Of a stretch of 64,000 bases of DNA, positions 7,901-16,328 are shown piece by piece. Origin of the DNA: Nodosilinea sp. PGN35. GTDB taxonomy: Bacteria > Cyanobacteriota > Cyanobacteriia > Phormidesmidales > Phormidesmidaceae. Location: positions 1,116,001 through 1,180,000 of the forward strand of contig NZ_JAQKQJ010000010.1 of NCBI RefSeq assembly GCF_029109325.1, read 5' to 3'. The notes beneath the pieces are model-generated. The model did not search any database. It was given only the letters and a program-made list of their open reading frames with translations, and was not told the origin of the DNA. Both the position numbers and the translations under genes were made by a program. Position 1 is the first letter of the stretch, and every line of letters starts with the position of its first letter.

Positions 7901-10345
7901 ATGATTAACCTAACGCCGCAGGATGTTCGGCTGAAGGCCACCGCCGCCAGCAAAGACGAGGCCATTCGCCAGGTGGGCGAGCTGCTGGTGGCCAACGGAC
8001 GTATTCAGCCGGGCTACGTGGAGAGTATGCTGGCCCGCGAGACCCAGGCCAACACCTACCTGGGCAACGGCATTGCCATTCCCCACGGCCAGCCCGCCCA
8101 GCGCGATCTAATCACCACCACGGGGATTGCGGTACTACAAATTCCGGCGGGGGTGGAGTGGAACCCCGGCGAGGTGGTGCGCCTGGTGGTGGGCATTGCG
8201 GCCAAGTCGGACGAGCACCTGCAAATTCTCACCAACCTCACCCACGTGCTGGATGACCCGGCGGCTGTTCAAGCCTTGGTAGACACAGAGGATGCCCAGG
8301 TGATCTGCGATCGCCTCACCGGCAAGTCCACCGCTGGCCCAACCCTGGACACCGAGGGCTTTGACCAGTTTGTCGATCTCACCATCGATGCGCCCACGGG
8401 GCTGCACGCCCGTCCGGCCACGGTGTTTGCCGACCTGGCTAAGTCCTTTAGCGCCGAGGTGCGGGTGCGCTACGGCGACCAGGTGGCCAACGGCAAGAGC
8501 CTGATGTCGCTGCTGAAGCTCGGCGTTGAACGAGACGGCGTGGTGCGGGTGCTGGCGAAGGGCAGCGATGCCTCCCAGGCGCTGAGCGCCCTGCGGCAGG
8601 CGGTAGAGGACGGGCTGGAGGAAGAAGAGGAAGCCGCTGCGGTGGTTCTGGAACTCCCGGCGCTGAAGTTGGAAAGTTCTGCTCTGGCTGGGGTGGCGGC
8701 CTCCCCAGGGCTGGCGATCGCCCCCCTGCACCGCTTCCGCCACACCCGGCTGGAATTTGCCGACACCGCTGAGGATGCCGCCGCCGAGCAGGATCGGCTG
8801 CGGGATGCGATCGCCCTGGCCGACCTGGATCTAACCGAGCTGTACACCACCATTAAAGAGCGCTCCGGCAAGGCCAAGGCCGCGATCTTTCAGGCCCACC
8901 GGGAATTTCTCGCCGACCCGGAGCTACAGCAGGAGGCGCTGAACCGGATTCCGCCCAACCACAGCGCCCCCTGGGCCTGGCAGCAGGTGATCGAGGCCAA
9001 GGCGAAGGAACTGGAGGCGATGGCCGACCCGGTGCTCTCGGGCCGGGCGGCGGACGTGCGCGACGTGGGCCAGCGGGTGCTGGCGCGGCTGGTGGGCGGC
9101 GGCGACGCGGGGGCGGGCCTGCCCGACCATCCGGTGATTTTGATTGCCGACGACCTGGCCCCCTCGGATACGGCGGGGCTGGATCCGGAGCGAATCCACG
9201 GGTTCTGCACGGCGGCGGGGGGGGCGACTAGCCACACGGCGATCATCGCGCGATCGCTCAACATTCCTGCCGTGGCAGGGGCGGGTAATGGGGTGATGGA
9301 GTTGCGGGAGGGGGCGATCGCGGTGCTGGACGGCGACGGTGGTCAGCTCTACCCCAACCCCACGGAGGCGGATTTAGCCAGGGCGCGGCAGGCGATGGGC
9401 GAGCGTGCCCAACTGCGCGACGTGGAGCAGCAGACCCGCTTCCAGCCCGCCATCACCACCGACGGCCACCGCATTGAGGTGGTGGCCAACATCGGTGGCC
9501 CCGCCGAAGCCGCCCCCGCCATGAATGCCGGGGCCGAAGGGGTAGGGCTGCTGCGCACCGAGTTCCTGTTCCTCAACCGCAGTGCGCCCCCCAGCGAAGA
9601 GGAGCAGTACGAGGCCCTCGCCACCATGACCCAGGCCCTCAACGGCCTGCCGCTGATCGTGCGCACCCTGGATATCGGGGGCGACAAGCACGTGCCCTAC
9701 CTCAACCAGCCTGCGGAGGAAAATCCCTTTCTCGGCATTCGCGGAATTCGCCTCTGCCTGGAGCGCACTGACCTGTTTGAAACCCAGCTCCGCGCCATTG
9801 TGCGGGCGGCCCAGACCGGCTACATCCGCGTCATGTTTCCCATGATTGCCACGCTGGAAGACATTCGCGCTGCCAAGACCGTGCTGGAGTCGGTGCGGGC
9901 CGCGACGGATGGCCCCCCGGTGGAGGTCGGCATGATGGTGGAGGTGCCCAGCGCGGTGCTGATGGCGGCGGAGTTTGCCCAGGAGGTGGATTTCTTTTCG
10001 GTGGGCACCAACGACCTGACCCAGTACCTGCTGGCGATGGATCGGGGCCACCCCACCCTGGCGAAGCAGGCCGATGCCCTGCACCCGGCTGTCTTGCGGG
10101 CTATCGCCCAGACCGTGCAGGGGGCCAATTCGGCGGGCAAGTGGGTCGGCGTCTGCGGCGGGCTGGCGGGCGACGCCCAGGGCGCGGCCATTCTCGCCGG
10201 GCTGGGGGTGAAAGAGCTGAGCATGGATATTCCCAGCATTCCCAAGGTGAAGGCGCGGCTGCGGGGAGCCTCGATGAAGCAGATGCGGCGGCTGGCGCAG
10301 AAGGCTTTGGCCTGCCGCACCGCCGAGGAGGTGAGGGCGCTATGA
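7901..10345 (+). CDS. fruB: PTS multiphosphoryl transfer protein, EIIA(Fru)-HPr-EI fusion
   Basis: Soluble protein of 814 aa that carries the whole phosphate relay from PEP to the membrane permease. Residues 1-145 are EIIA of the fructose/mannitol class, with active His62 in [10 protein letters not shown]. Residues 155-245 are HPr, with His169 in [11 protein letters not shown] and a Ser200 region ([13 protein letters not shown]). Residues 262-814 are enzyme I, with active His445 in [21 protein letters not shown] and the PEP-binding C-terminus ([25 protein letters not shown]). The same order is known in proteobacterial FruB-type proteins. It overlaps fruK by 4 bases (ATGA), so the two are translationally coupled. 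All catalytic His residues are present. Confidence 0.93.
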   Translation: MINLTPQDVRLKATAASKDEAIRQVGELLVANGRIQPGYVESMLARETQANTYLGNGIAIPHGQPAQRDLITTTGIAVLQIPAGVEWNPGEVVRLVVGIAAKSDEHLQILTNLTHVLDDPAAVQALVDTEDAQVICDRLTGKSTAGPTLDTEGFDQFVDLTIDAPTGLHARPATVFADLAKSFSAEVRVRYGDQVANGKSLMSLLKLGVERDGVVRVLAKGSDASQALSALRQAVEDGLEEEEEAAAVVLELPALKLESSALAGVAASPGLAIAPLHRFRHTRLEFADTAEDAAAEQDRLRDAIALADLDLTELYTTIKERSGKAKAAIFQAHREFLADPELQQEALNRIPPNHSAPWAWQQVIEAKAKELEAMADPVLSGRAADVRDVGQRVLARLVGGGDAGAGLPDHPVILIADDLAPSDTAGLDPERIHGFCTAAGGATSHTAIIARSLNIPAVAGAGNGVMELREGAIAVLDGDGGQLYPNPTEADLARARQAMGERAQLRDVEQQTRFQPAITTDGHRIEVVANIGGPAEAAPAMNAGAEGVGLLRTEFLFLNRSAPPSEEEQYEALATMTQALNGLPLIVRTLDIGGDKHVPYLNQPAEENPFLGIRGIRLCLERTDLFETQLRAIVRAAQTGYIRVMFPMIATLEDIRAAKTVLESVRAATDGPPVEVGMMVEVPSAVLMAAEFAQEVDFFSVGTNDLTQYLLAMDRGHPTLAKQADALHPAVLRAIAQTVQGANSAGKWVGVCGGLAGDAQGAAILAGLGVKELSMDIPSIPKVKARLRGASMKQMRRLAQKALACRTAEEVRAL

Positions 10346-11283
10346 CCCGTCGCATTGTTACGGTGACGCTGAATCCGGCGATCGACCAGACCGTCTCAAT
10401 TCCCAACTTTGCGGCCAATGCCGTCAACCGGGTGGCCTGGAAGCAGGACGACGCCGGGGGCAAGGGGGTGAACGTGGCTTCCTTTCTGGCCGAGGCGGGC
10501 CATCGGGTCAGCGTCAGCGGCTTTTTGGGCCGCGAGAATGACGCCCTCTTCAAAACCCTGTTTCACCAGAAGCAGATCGAGGATCACTTCGTTTACTTAC
10601 CGGGGGAAACCCGCATCAACATCAAGATTGTGGACGACGCCCAGGGCCAGGTCACCGACATCAACTACCCCGGTCAGGCCCCCACCCACCCGGATGTGGA
10701 TGGCCTGCGGAAGGTCGTCCACGCCCTGGCCGGGAGCTGCGACTGGTTTGTGTTTTCCGGCAGTGTGCCCGCCAATGTCTCCACCACCATCTACGACGAG
10801 CTGATTGGCCCGCTGAAGGCCCAGGGCAAAACCGTGGTGCTCGACACCAGCGGCGACGCCCTGCGCTTTGGCCTGCCCGCCAAGCCCGACCTGATCAAGC
10901 CCAACCAGGCCGAACTGGAGGAGGTGCTGAATACCCGCCTGGAGAGCCACGGGGCGATCGTCGCCGCCGCCCGCGAGCTAATCGACTCGGGCCTGACCTA
11001 TGTGGTGGTGTCCATGGGGGCCGAGGGGGCGCTGTTTATCGATCGCGCCCAGGCCTTCCACGCCCAGCCGCCCCCGGTGGTGCTTAAGAGCACCGTCGGC
11101 GCTGGCGATGCCATGGTGGCGGGCACCGTGGCGGGACTGGTCAGCGGCGCATCGCTGCGCGAGTGTGCCACCCTGGGCACCGCCTTCTCCATGGGGGCGC
11201 TGGGGGAGATCGGGCCGCGCCTGCCAACCATGGAAAAAATCCAGGCGATGCGAAAACTCGTCACCGTGCGAGAGGTGGTGTGA
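10342..11283 (+). CDS. fruK: 1-phosphofructokinase
   Basis: Cytoplasmic kinase converting fructose-1-phosphate to fructose-1,6-bisphosphate, 313 aa, PfkB/ribokinase fold. Motifs are TLNPAIDQT at the N-terminus, the substrate-binding GGKGVNVASFLAEAGH, and the ATP/anion-hole signature STVGAGDAMVAGTVAG containing the catalytic Asp. The start is the ATG overlapping the fruB stop; a longer upstream frame is only a shadow of fruB. It is followed by a 231-base spacer occupied by a repeat element, then fruA. Confidence 0.93.
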   Translation: MTRRIVTVTLNPAIDQTVSIPNFAANAVNRVAWKQDDAGGKGVNVASFLAEAGHRVSVSGFLGRENDALFKTLFHQKQIEDHFVYLPGETRINIKIVDDAQGQVTDINYPGQAPTHPDVDGLRKVVHALAGSCDWFVFSGSVPANVSTTIYDELIGPLKAQGKTVVLDTSGDALRFGLPAKPDLIKPNQAELEEVLNTRLESHGAIVAAARELIDSGLTYVVVSMGAEGALFIDRAQAFHAQPPPVVLKSTVGAGDAMVAGTVAGLVSGASLRECATLGTAFSMGALGEIGPRLPTMEKIQAMRKLVTVREVV

Positions 11284-11288
11284 TCCCC

Positions 11289-11470
11289 GTAGGGTGGGCT
11301 CTGCCCACCATCCCTTTCGGAGGCAGAAACCGCCGCGATCGCACCCGCTGTAGCCCCAAAGTGGTGTGATCCCCGCAGGCCTCCGCCCACCATCCCTTTC
11401 GGAGGCAGAAACCGCCGCGATCGCACCCGCTGTAGCCCCAAAGGTTAACGGTGGGCAGAGCCCACCCTAC
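11289..11470. repeat. 182-bp inverted-repeat element with an internal tandem duplication
   Basis: The ends 11289-11309 and 11450-11470 are a perfect 21-bp inverted repeat (left end GTAGGGTGGGCTCTGCCC..). Inside, a segment of about 57 bp (ccaccatccctttcggaggc ... gtagccccaaag) occurs twice with a period near 86 bp. The terminal motif GTAGGGTGGGC-n-GCCCACC recurs at about 22052, 36396, 46273 and 48640. It sits in the fruK-fruA spacer, starts 6 bases after the fruK stop, and could affect co-transcription. Confidence 0.8.
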
Positions 11471-11514
11471 GTTTCTAAAACCCAAAATCTAAAATCCAAA
11501 ATCCAAAACCGACT

Positions 11515-13341
11515 ATGACCAAAATTGTTGCCGTAACCGCCAGTCCCGCTGGCGAGGCCCATACCCAGATGGCGGCGGAAGCCCTCAGGCGCACCGCCCA
11601 GGCGATGGGCCACGAGATTGTGACTGAGGCCCAGGGGGGTGCGGTGGTCACCGCCCTCAGCCCTGAGGCGATCGAGCAGGCCGACGTGGTGATTGTGGGG
11701 GCCGATGGGGCGGTGGAGCGCGATCGCTTCTCCGGCAAACCCGTCTACGCCGTCTCCACCAGCGAGGCCATCCGCAACACCGAGATGGTGATCCAGAGCG
11801 CCGTGGCCTTGGTGGGGTACCGCCCCGCCCTGGGGGCGATCAAGACCACACCCCACCCCAACGACCCGCTGCCGGAGGATGTCGTTGCCCCAGCAACGCC
11901 GAGGAATGCCGTGGCCCCAGAGACCGCTGTTGCCCACAAATTCTTTGTGGGCATCACCTCCTGCCCCACGGGCATTGCCCACACCTTCATGGCCGCCGAG
12001 GCGCTGAAGCAGGGGGCAACCAAGCTGGGCCACGACATCAAAGTCGAAACCCAGGGGTCGGTGGGGTCGCAGAATACCCTCACCGATGACGACATTGCCC
12101 GCGCCGACGCGGTGATCATTGCCGCCGATACCCACGTGGATCTGTCGCGCTTTGGCGGCAAGCGGCTCTACCAGACCTCTACCAAGGCCGCTATCCACAG
12201 CGGGGTCGATGTGGTGACGGCGGCGATGGATGCCCCGGTGGCGGGCGGCGGTGCCCCCGGCGGCTCCGGCAGCTACGTGGACGAGGTGAACCGGGCTAAG
12301 GTGGCCCGCGCAGAAAGTCGCTCTGGCCCCTACAAGCACCTGCTCACCGGGGTCAGCTACATGCTGCCCGTGATTGTGGCGGGGGGGTTGATCATTGCCC
12401 TGTCCTTTGTGTTTGGCATCAACCCCGAGCCGGGCACCTTTGGCGACGCGCTGATGCAGATCGGCGGCGGCGCGGCCTTTGCGCTGATTGTGCCGGTGCT
12501 GTCGGGCTTTATTGCCTTTTCTATCGCCGATCGCCCCGGTCTGGCCCCCGGTCTGGTGGGCGGTATGCTGGCGGCCAACCTGGGCATGGGCTTTCTCGGC
12601 GGGATTTTGTCGGGCTTTCTGGCGGGCTACGTGGCCCGGTTTGTGCGCGATAAGGTCAACCTGCCCACCAACTTTGAGGGACTCAAACCCGTGCTGGTGA
12701 TTCCGCTGCTGGCGACGCTGATTGTCGGCCTGCTGCTGGTCTACGTGTTTGGCGGCCCGGTGCGGTTCATTATGGAGGGCATGACTACTTACCTGGAGGG
12801 GCTGAGCGGCACCAACGCCGTGCTGCTGGGGTTGATTTTGGGGGCAATGATGGCGGTGGACATGGGCGGCCCGGTGAACAAGGCGGCCTACACCTTTGCC
12901 GTGGGGCTGCTGGCCACCAACCTCTACGCGCCGATGGCAGCGGTGATGGCGGCGGGCATGACCCCACCCCTGGGGCTGGCCCTGGCCACCTTTATTTCGA
13001 AAAAGCACTTCAACCAGGCCGAGCAGGATGCCGGCAAGGTGGCCTCGGTGCTGGGCATCTCCTTTATTACTGAAGGGGCGATTCCCTTTGCCGCCAATGA
13101 CCCGCTGCGGGTGATCCCCGCCTGCATCGCCGGGTCTGCCGTGGCCGGGGCGCTGTCAATGGCCTTTGGCAACACCCTGCGCGCCCCCCACGGTGGGGTG
13201 TTTGTGCTGGCGATCCCCAACGCGGTGGAGAATGTGGGGCTGTATATTGTGGCGATCGCTGTGGGCACCCTGGTCACCGCCCTGGCTGTTGTGCAGCTCA
13301 AGCACTGGTTCCCGCGCAAAAAGGCAGTAGCCGATGTTTAG
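11515..13341 (+). CDS. fruA: PTS fructose transporter, EIIB'BC
   Basis: Membrane permease of 608 aa that imports fructose and phosphorylates it to fructose-1-phosphate. Residues 1-105 are a duplicated EIIB' domain in which the active Cys is replaced (TASPAGEAHT). Residues 140-245 are the catalytic EIIB with Cys150 in GITSCPTGIAHTFMAAEAL. Residues 265-600 are the EIIC channel with about 8-10 hydrophobic segments and motifs such as GGPVNKAAYTFA and SFITEGAIPFAANDP. The B'-B-C order matches E. coli FruA. The start ATG follows an A-rich leader. It completes the fruBKA operon. Confidence 0.92.
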   Translation: MTKIVAVTASPAGEAHTQMAAEALRRTAQAMGHEIVTEAQGGAVVTALSPEAIEQADVVIVGADGAVERDRFSGKPVYAVSTSEAIRNTEMVIQSAVALVGYRPALGAIKTTPHPNDPLPEDVVAPATPRNAVAPETAVAHKFFVGITSCPTGIAHTFMAAEALKQGATKLGHDIKVETQGSVGSQNTLTDDDIARADAVIIAADTHVDLSRFGGKRLYQTSTKAAIHSGVDVVTAAMDAPVAGGGAPGGSGSYVDEVNRAKVARAESRSGPYKHLLTGVSYMLPVIVAGGLIIALSFVFGINPEPGTFGDALMQIGGGAAFALIVPVLSGFIAFSIADRPGLAPGLVGGMLAANLGMGFLGGILSGFLAGYVARFVRDKVNLPTNFEGLKPVLVIPLLATLIVGLLLVYVFGGPVRFIMEGMTTYLEGLSGTNAVLLGLILGAMMAVDMGGPVNKAAYTFAVGLLATNLYAPMAAVMAAGMTPPLGLALATFISKKHFNQAEQDAGKVASVLGISFITEGAIPFAANDPLRVIPACIAGSAVAGALSMAFGNTLRAPHGGVFVLAIPNAVENVGLYIVAIAVGTLVTALAVVQLKHWFPRKKAVADV

Positions 13342-13400
13342 GGTGATTTTCAGAGTAGGTAGTACCTTCTAATATTGCCCTGACCTCCCTAGGACTGTGA

Positions 13401-13450
13401 TGCCTACGACTTCGCTCAGGATACAAGCTTCCTAAGCGAAGTCGTAGGCA
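13401..13450 (+). terminator. Hairpin downstream of fruA
   Basis: TGCCTACGACTTCGCT (13401-13416) pairs perfectly with 13435-13450 across an 18-base loop, 60 bases after the fruA stop. There is no T run after it. It may end the operon or be an intergenic palindromic repeat. Confidence 0.45.
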
Positions 13451-13563
13451 GTAGGAGACTATTTACCAGAAAACACCTAAAGCAACCTAACGTTCCAAAT
13501 GAGCGGCTGTGAGCCATGATTCGCTAGGATAATAGGTCTTGAAAGTCCGCTCTATTTGGGTTG

Positions 13564-14406
13564 TTAGGCCGTAGCAATTACAGTGTCCTGATTGGGAAAT
13601 CTTCCAGACATCACAAAGGCGTTGCATCTCTGCTGCTCATCTACTAGCCCCATAGTCTTTGTCACATCCATAAATTCCGAGGCAATCTCTTCCGATCTAA
13701 CTACCTGTGTGGAAGTAGGTGACTTGGAGAAGCCATCATCCTGATAGTACAAATGATGGTCAAAATCTGCTACCTCATGAACCTGCCCATCATGAATATG
13801 AATCGTGGGGAAAAAGAGTTTATCAGGGAATCGGGTGACAAATTCAAATGCCATCGGATGTGGTCTCTTCATACGAGAAGACGGTAATCTTGACCAGCGA
13901 TCTGCATAAGGATTGTCCTCAGTCGCTGAAATATATCGCTCCTTGCCATGATCAGGTGCTCGTAGCTTGAATACAGCAAAACCATAACTTTGATATTTAG
14001 GTAAGCGTTCCCAGACCTGCCTAGATAATTTGAACTGAGGATCTAAGCGATCGAAATCATTGAGAGTAGGGATGAAACTCGCATTGTACTCCCCTACTTC
14101 ATAAACTTTCAGTATTTCCGGAGCAGAACGTCCGAGAGATTTTGAAGGTGCTCTTGACATCTCAGGCATTAACTCAGGAAAACCAGCTAACATATCATCG
14201 AAGAAATCCGGATAACTATCCAAGGCAATGAAACGAATGGCAGTATTTTCATCGTGAGAAGCAACAGGCAACGGCAGAATCATCGCTACATCATGGTTTG
14301 CTTTATACGCCATGCTATAAACCAGAAACTGCTTGGATTTCTCAGAGTGTCTCGCAAAGATGTTTGTTCCTTTTACCAATGAAACCGGAGGAGAAAAGAT
14401 ACACAT
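13564..14406 (-). CDS. Conserved hypothetical protein of the accessory patch
   Basis: A soluble protein of 280 aa if started at the ATG at 14406 (MCIFSPPVSLVKGTNIFARHSEKSKQ). The open frame continues to 14529, but that part looks like non-coding leader. No catalytic motif is recognised. Visible features are FLVYSMAYKANHDVAMILPLPV, a YPDFFDDML segment, a His-rich stretch IHIHDGQVHEVADFDHHLYYQ near the C-terminus, and no signal peptide or membrane segment. The His-rich stretch could bind metal, but this is only a suggestion. Base composition is clearly lower in GC than the flanking genes, as for the toxin-antitoxin pair next to it, so the whole patch was probably acquired together. Confidence 0.65.
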   Translation of the reverse strand: MCIFSPPVSLVKGTNIFARHSEKSKQFLVYSMAYKANHDVAMILPLPVASHDENTAIRFIALDSYPDFFDDMLAGFPELMPEMSRAPSKSLGRSAPEILKVYEVGEYNASFIPTLNDFDRLDPQFKLSRQVWERLPKYQSYGFAVFKLRAPDHGKERYISATEDNPYADRWSRLPSSRMKRPHPMAFEFVTRFPDKLFFPTIHIHDGQVHEVADFDHHLYYQDDGFSKSPTSTQVVRSEEIASEFMDVTKTMGLVDEQQRCNAFVMSGRFPNQDTVIATA

Positions 14407-14536
14407 AATCTCAAAAGCCAGATACTTATAAATACTTCCCAATAGATAACTCAGCGGTCTAACGTTGAAGTTGTGCGGCGGCAGATAACCTTGGACTCTG
14501 ACCGATAATCTCTGTTCCGTCCGCACCAACGCAGTG

Positions 14537-14923
14537 TTAGATCGCTTTAACTCGTGATTCTAACCACTTTGTCAATTCTTCTCGGTCAAGTGAACCTGCT
14601 GCTAGTGATAGAATCACTAATTCTTGCTCGTCAACTGAAGCAAAGATTTCCAAATCATTCATAACTAGAAAAGTTTCCATTGCCGCATGTCCAGTTCTTT
14701 TATTGCCATCAATAAAAGGATGATTCATTACCAAAGAAAATCCTAGAGCGGCAGCTTTATCAACAAGCGTTGGATAAAGATCTTCTCCTCCAAACGTCAT
14801 CATGGGTTGGGCTATAGCAGATTCCAGAGAACCTAAATCTCGAACTCCCGCTGCTCCTCCCGATTGCTTGAGTATCTGACGATGTAAACTCATTACTTCA
14901 TCTAGCGTAAGATAGCGGATCAT
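14537..14923 (-). CDS. doc: Doc-family toxin (Fic fold)
   Basis: A 128-aa protein with the Fic/Doc signature NHPFIDGNKRTGHAA at residues 67-81. The Lys in GNKR is the Doc-type variant. P1 Doc, with such a motif, phosphorylates EF-Tu and stops translation, whereas true Fic AMPylases carry Gly there. The N-terminus IRYLTLDEVMSLHRQIL and the segment GVRDLGSLESAIAQP are typical for Doc. The start ATG overlaps the stop of the preceding 176-aa gene by 4 bases, which is the usual antitoxin-then-toxin order. Low GC compared with neighbours. Confidence 0.9.
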   Translation of the reverse strand: MIRYLTLDEVMSLHRQILKQSGGAAGVRDLGSLESAIAQPMMTFGGEDLYPTLVDKAAALGFSLVMNHPFIDGNKRTGHAAMETFLVMNDLEIFASVDEQELVILSLAAGSLDREELTKWLESRVKAI

Positions 14924-15450
14924 GCCAAACGTCGGTATAGTTCAGCGTTTTTTTCTAGTACATAACTTGCCGCCTCATTAAAGCCATGTTTAGACTGGTT
15001 CTGCTGAAACTCAGTTTTGGAGGAAAGCAATACTTCAGGAGAAATGCCATTTTCTGTAGCTATATCTCTTAACCTCTGAACCTGCTCGGTTGGACTGCTA
15101 ATGGTAGTAGCAGCTATCACTTCTTCGACAATGCGTCTTAGCTTTAAAGCTGGATCTAAAGTATCAATATCTAGATTAGTGACTACCTCTTCTTTGCCCA
15201 AATCACAATCATAAACAACATACGTCCATATTCCTGGCTTACCAGCCTCCGCACTCTCTCCTTCGTAAAAAGTGGTAGTGCCATCTTCCTCAGAGTCGTA
15301 GTAAGCAGAGTAAATGTCCTCCCACTCGCAATCTGAGCTTTTCAAAGTCTCTCGAATGTTGGACAGCACACCAGCAATATGGTGGGGTTGGGTTTCTACT
15401 TGTACTAAACGGACACCTTCCCAAGTGAAGTTATGCAATTCGATGGGCAT
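14920..15450 (-). CDS. Putative antitoxin partner of Doc, unusually long
   Basis: A 176-aa protein overlapping doc by 4 bases. The C-terminal tail NEAASYVLEKNAELYRRLA closely resembles the end of cyanobacterial Phd-like antitoxins, the segment expected to dock on the Doc active site. The preceding part has EQVQRLRDIATENGISPEVLLSS. The first 100 residues (MPIELHNFTWEGVRLVQVE, YYDSEEDGTTTFYEGESAE) do not look like a Phd DNA-binding domain and are not recognised. Usual antitoxins of this class are 70-90 aa, so this appears to be an antitoxin tail on an extra acidic domain. Confidence 0.7.
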   Translation of the reverse strand: MPIELHNFTWEGVRLVQVETQPHHIAGVLSNIRETLKSSDCEWEDIYSAYYDSEEDGTTTFYEGESAEAGKPGIWTYVVYDCDLGKEEVVTNLDIDTLDPALKLRRIVEEVIAATTISSPTEQVQRLRDIATENGISPEVLLSSKTEFQQNQSKHGFNEAASYVLEKNAELYRRLA

Positions 15451-15863
15451 AGTGGCTCCTGCAATGTTTTGAGCTAGCGCTATACCTATAAGTCTATCAA
15501 TCTTAAGCGAATCCTAGCCGAGTTGCTCCAGCGGTCTAACAACTAAATAGACTGCTCTAATCTGCCTATATTGCCACCAGAGGGTAGATAGGCAGATTAA
15601 ATGCTGCATAACTCCCCTGAGAGGGTAGATAGGCGGCGAATAATCTGCATATTAGCCCTCTCGCAGGTAGGTAGGCAGCGAAGATCTGTATATCTTCCAT
15701 TTCTGCAGTGTCGGTGCAAGCGCATTATTTGAGCGGGACAACCATCTTCTAGAAATTGCCCCAAGACTGTATCCCCAGGGGCAGGGAGTGCGGCAGCGGC
15801 AGCGATCATCGGCTCACCACAAAGATTGTCAGTTCAAGCGCTTTGAACGAGGCTCGATCTCGA
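15451..15863. repeat. Intergenic region with three spaced copies of GTAGATAGGC
   Basis: In this 413-base gap the motif GAGGGTAGATAGGCRG or a close variant occurs three times, near 15580, 15620 and 15665, about 41-42 bases apart (the third reads GTAGGTAGGCAG). The copies are separated by AT-rich sequence rich in ATCTGCATAT. Copies of this spacing could be operator sites for the Doc module, or a degenerate tandem repeat. No gene is seen. Confidence 0.4.
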
Positions 15864-16328
15864 TCACCCCAGGGGGCAGAAGAGAATGATCGCCCTGGAG
15901 GCATCGTAGTAGTACTGGTCCACAGAACCCACCTTCTTGAAGCCCACGCTTTTGTAGAACCGCAGGGCGGCGGTGTTGTCGTCGTCGAGATCCACCATCA
16001 GCCCCCGGGCCTGGGCGGCCCGGGCCTGGGCGCGCAGCTCCGCCATCAGCGCCGTGGCCACCCCCAGCCGTCGGTAGGTGGGGTGTACCGACAGCGCCTC
16101 CACCCACACCCGCCCCTCCTCCTCCAGGCCGCCCATGATCACCCCCAGGGGCAGGTCGATCAGTCTGGGCTGGCCGTAGGCCAAAAAGGCGATGTAGATG
16201 CCCCGGTCGAGGAAAAAGGCCAGCTTGTCGGCAGAAATCCACTGTTCTACGTCGGCCAGGCCGGGGCGGGCGGCGGCGAGAATGGCGGGGGCGCTGTGGC
16301 AGCGCTCGATGGTGAATTGGGTCGTCAT
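15864..16328 (-). CDS. GNAT-family N-acetyltransferase
   Basis: A 154-aa cytoplasmic acetyl-CoA-dependent acyltransferase. The acetyl-CoA binding motif A reads VHPTYRRLGVATALMAELRAQA, and the C-terminal part DLDDDNTAALRFYKSVGFKKVGSVDQYYY is the usual motif B region. The substrate is unknown. Its ATG overlaps the TAA of the preceding 688-aa gene by one base (TAATG), so translation is coupled. If the upstream protein really is related to polyamine synthases, a polyamine or other amine acetyltransferase would fit the context, but that is inference. Confidence 0.88.
   Translation of the reverse strand: MTTQFTIERCHSAPAILAAARPGLADVEQWISADKLAFFLDRGIYIAFLAYGQPRLIDLPLGVIMGGLEEEGRVWVEALSVHPTYRRLGVATALMAELRAQARAAQARGLMVDLDDDNTAALRFYKSVGFKKVGSVDQYYYDASRAIILFCPLG

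Noticed and set aside
11281..11470. Tandem repeats after fruK as a CRISPR array
   Set aside because: There are only two repeat units with no unique spacers; the inverted ends identify it as a palindromic element.
11467..13008. Minus-strand frame of 513 codons opposite fruA
   Set aside because: It is full of His, Gln and Arg, shows no domain, and fruA on the other strand is unmistakable.
15560..15690. Spaced GTAGATAGGC repeats as a mini CRISPR
   Set aside because: The repeats are only about 12-16 bp and diverge in the third copy, and no cas gene is present in the window.
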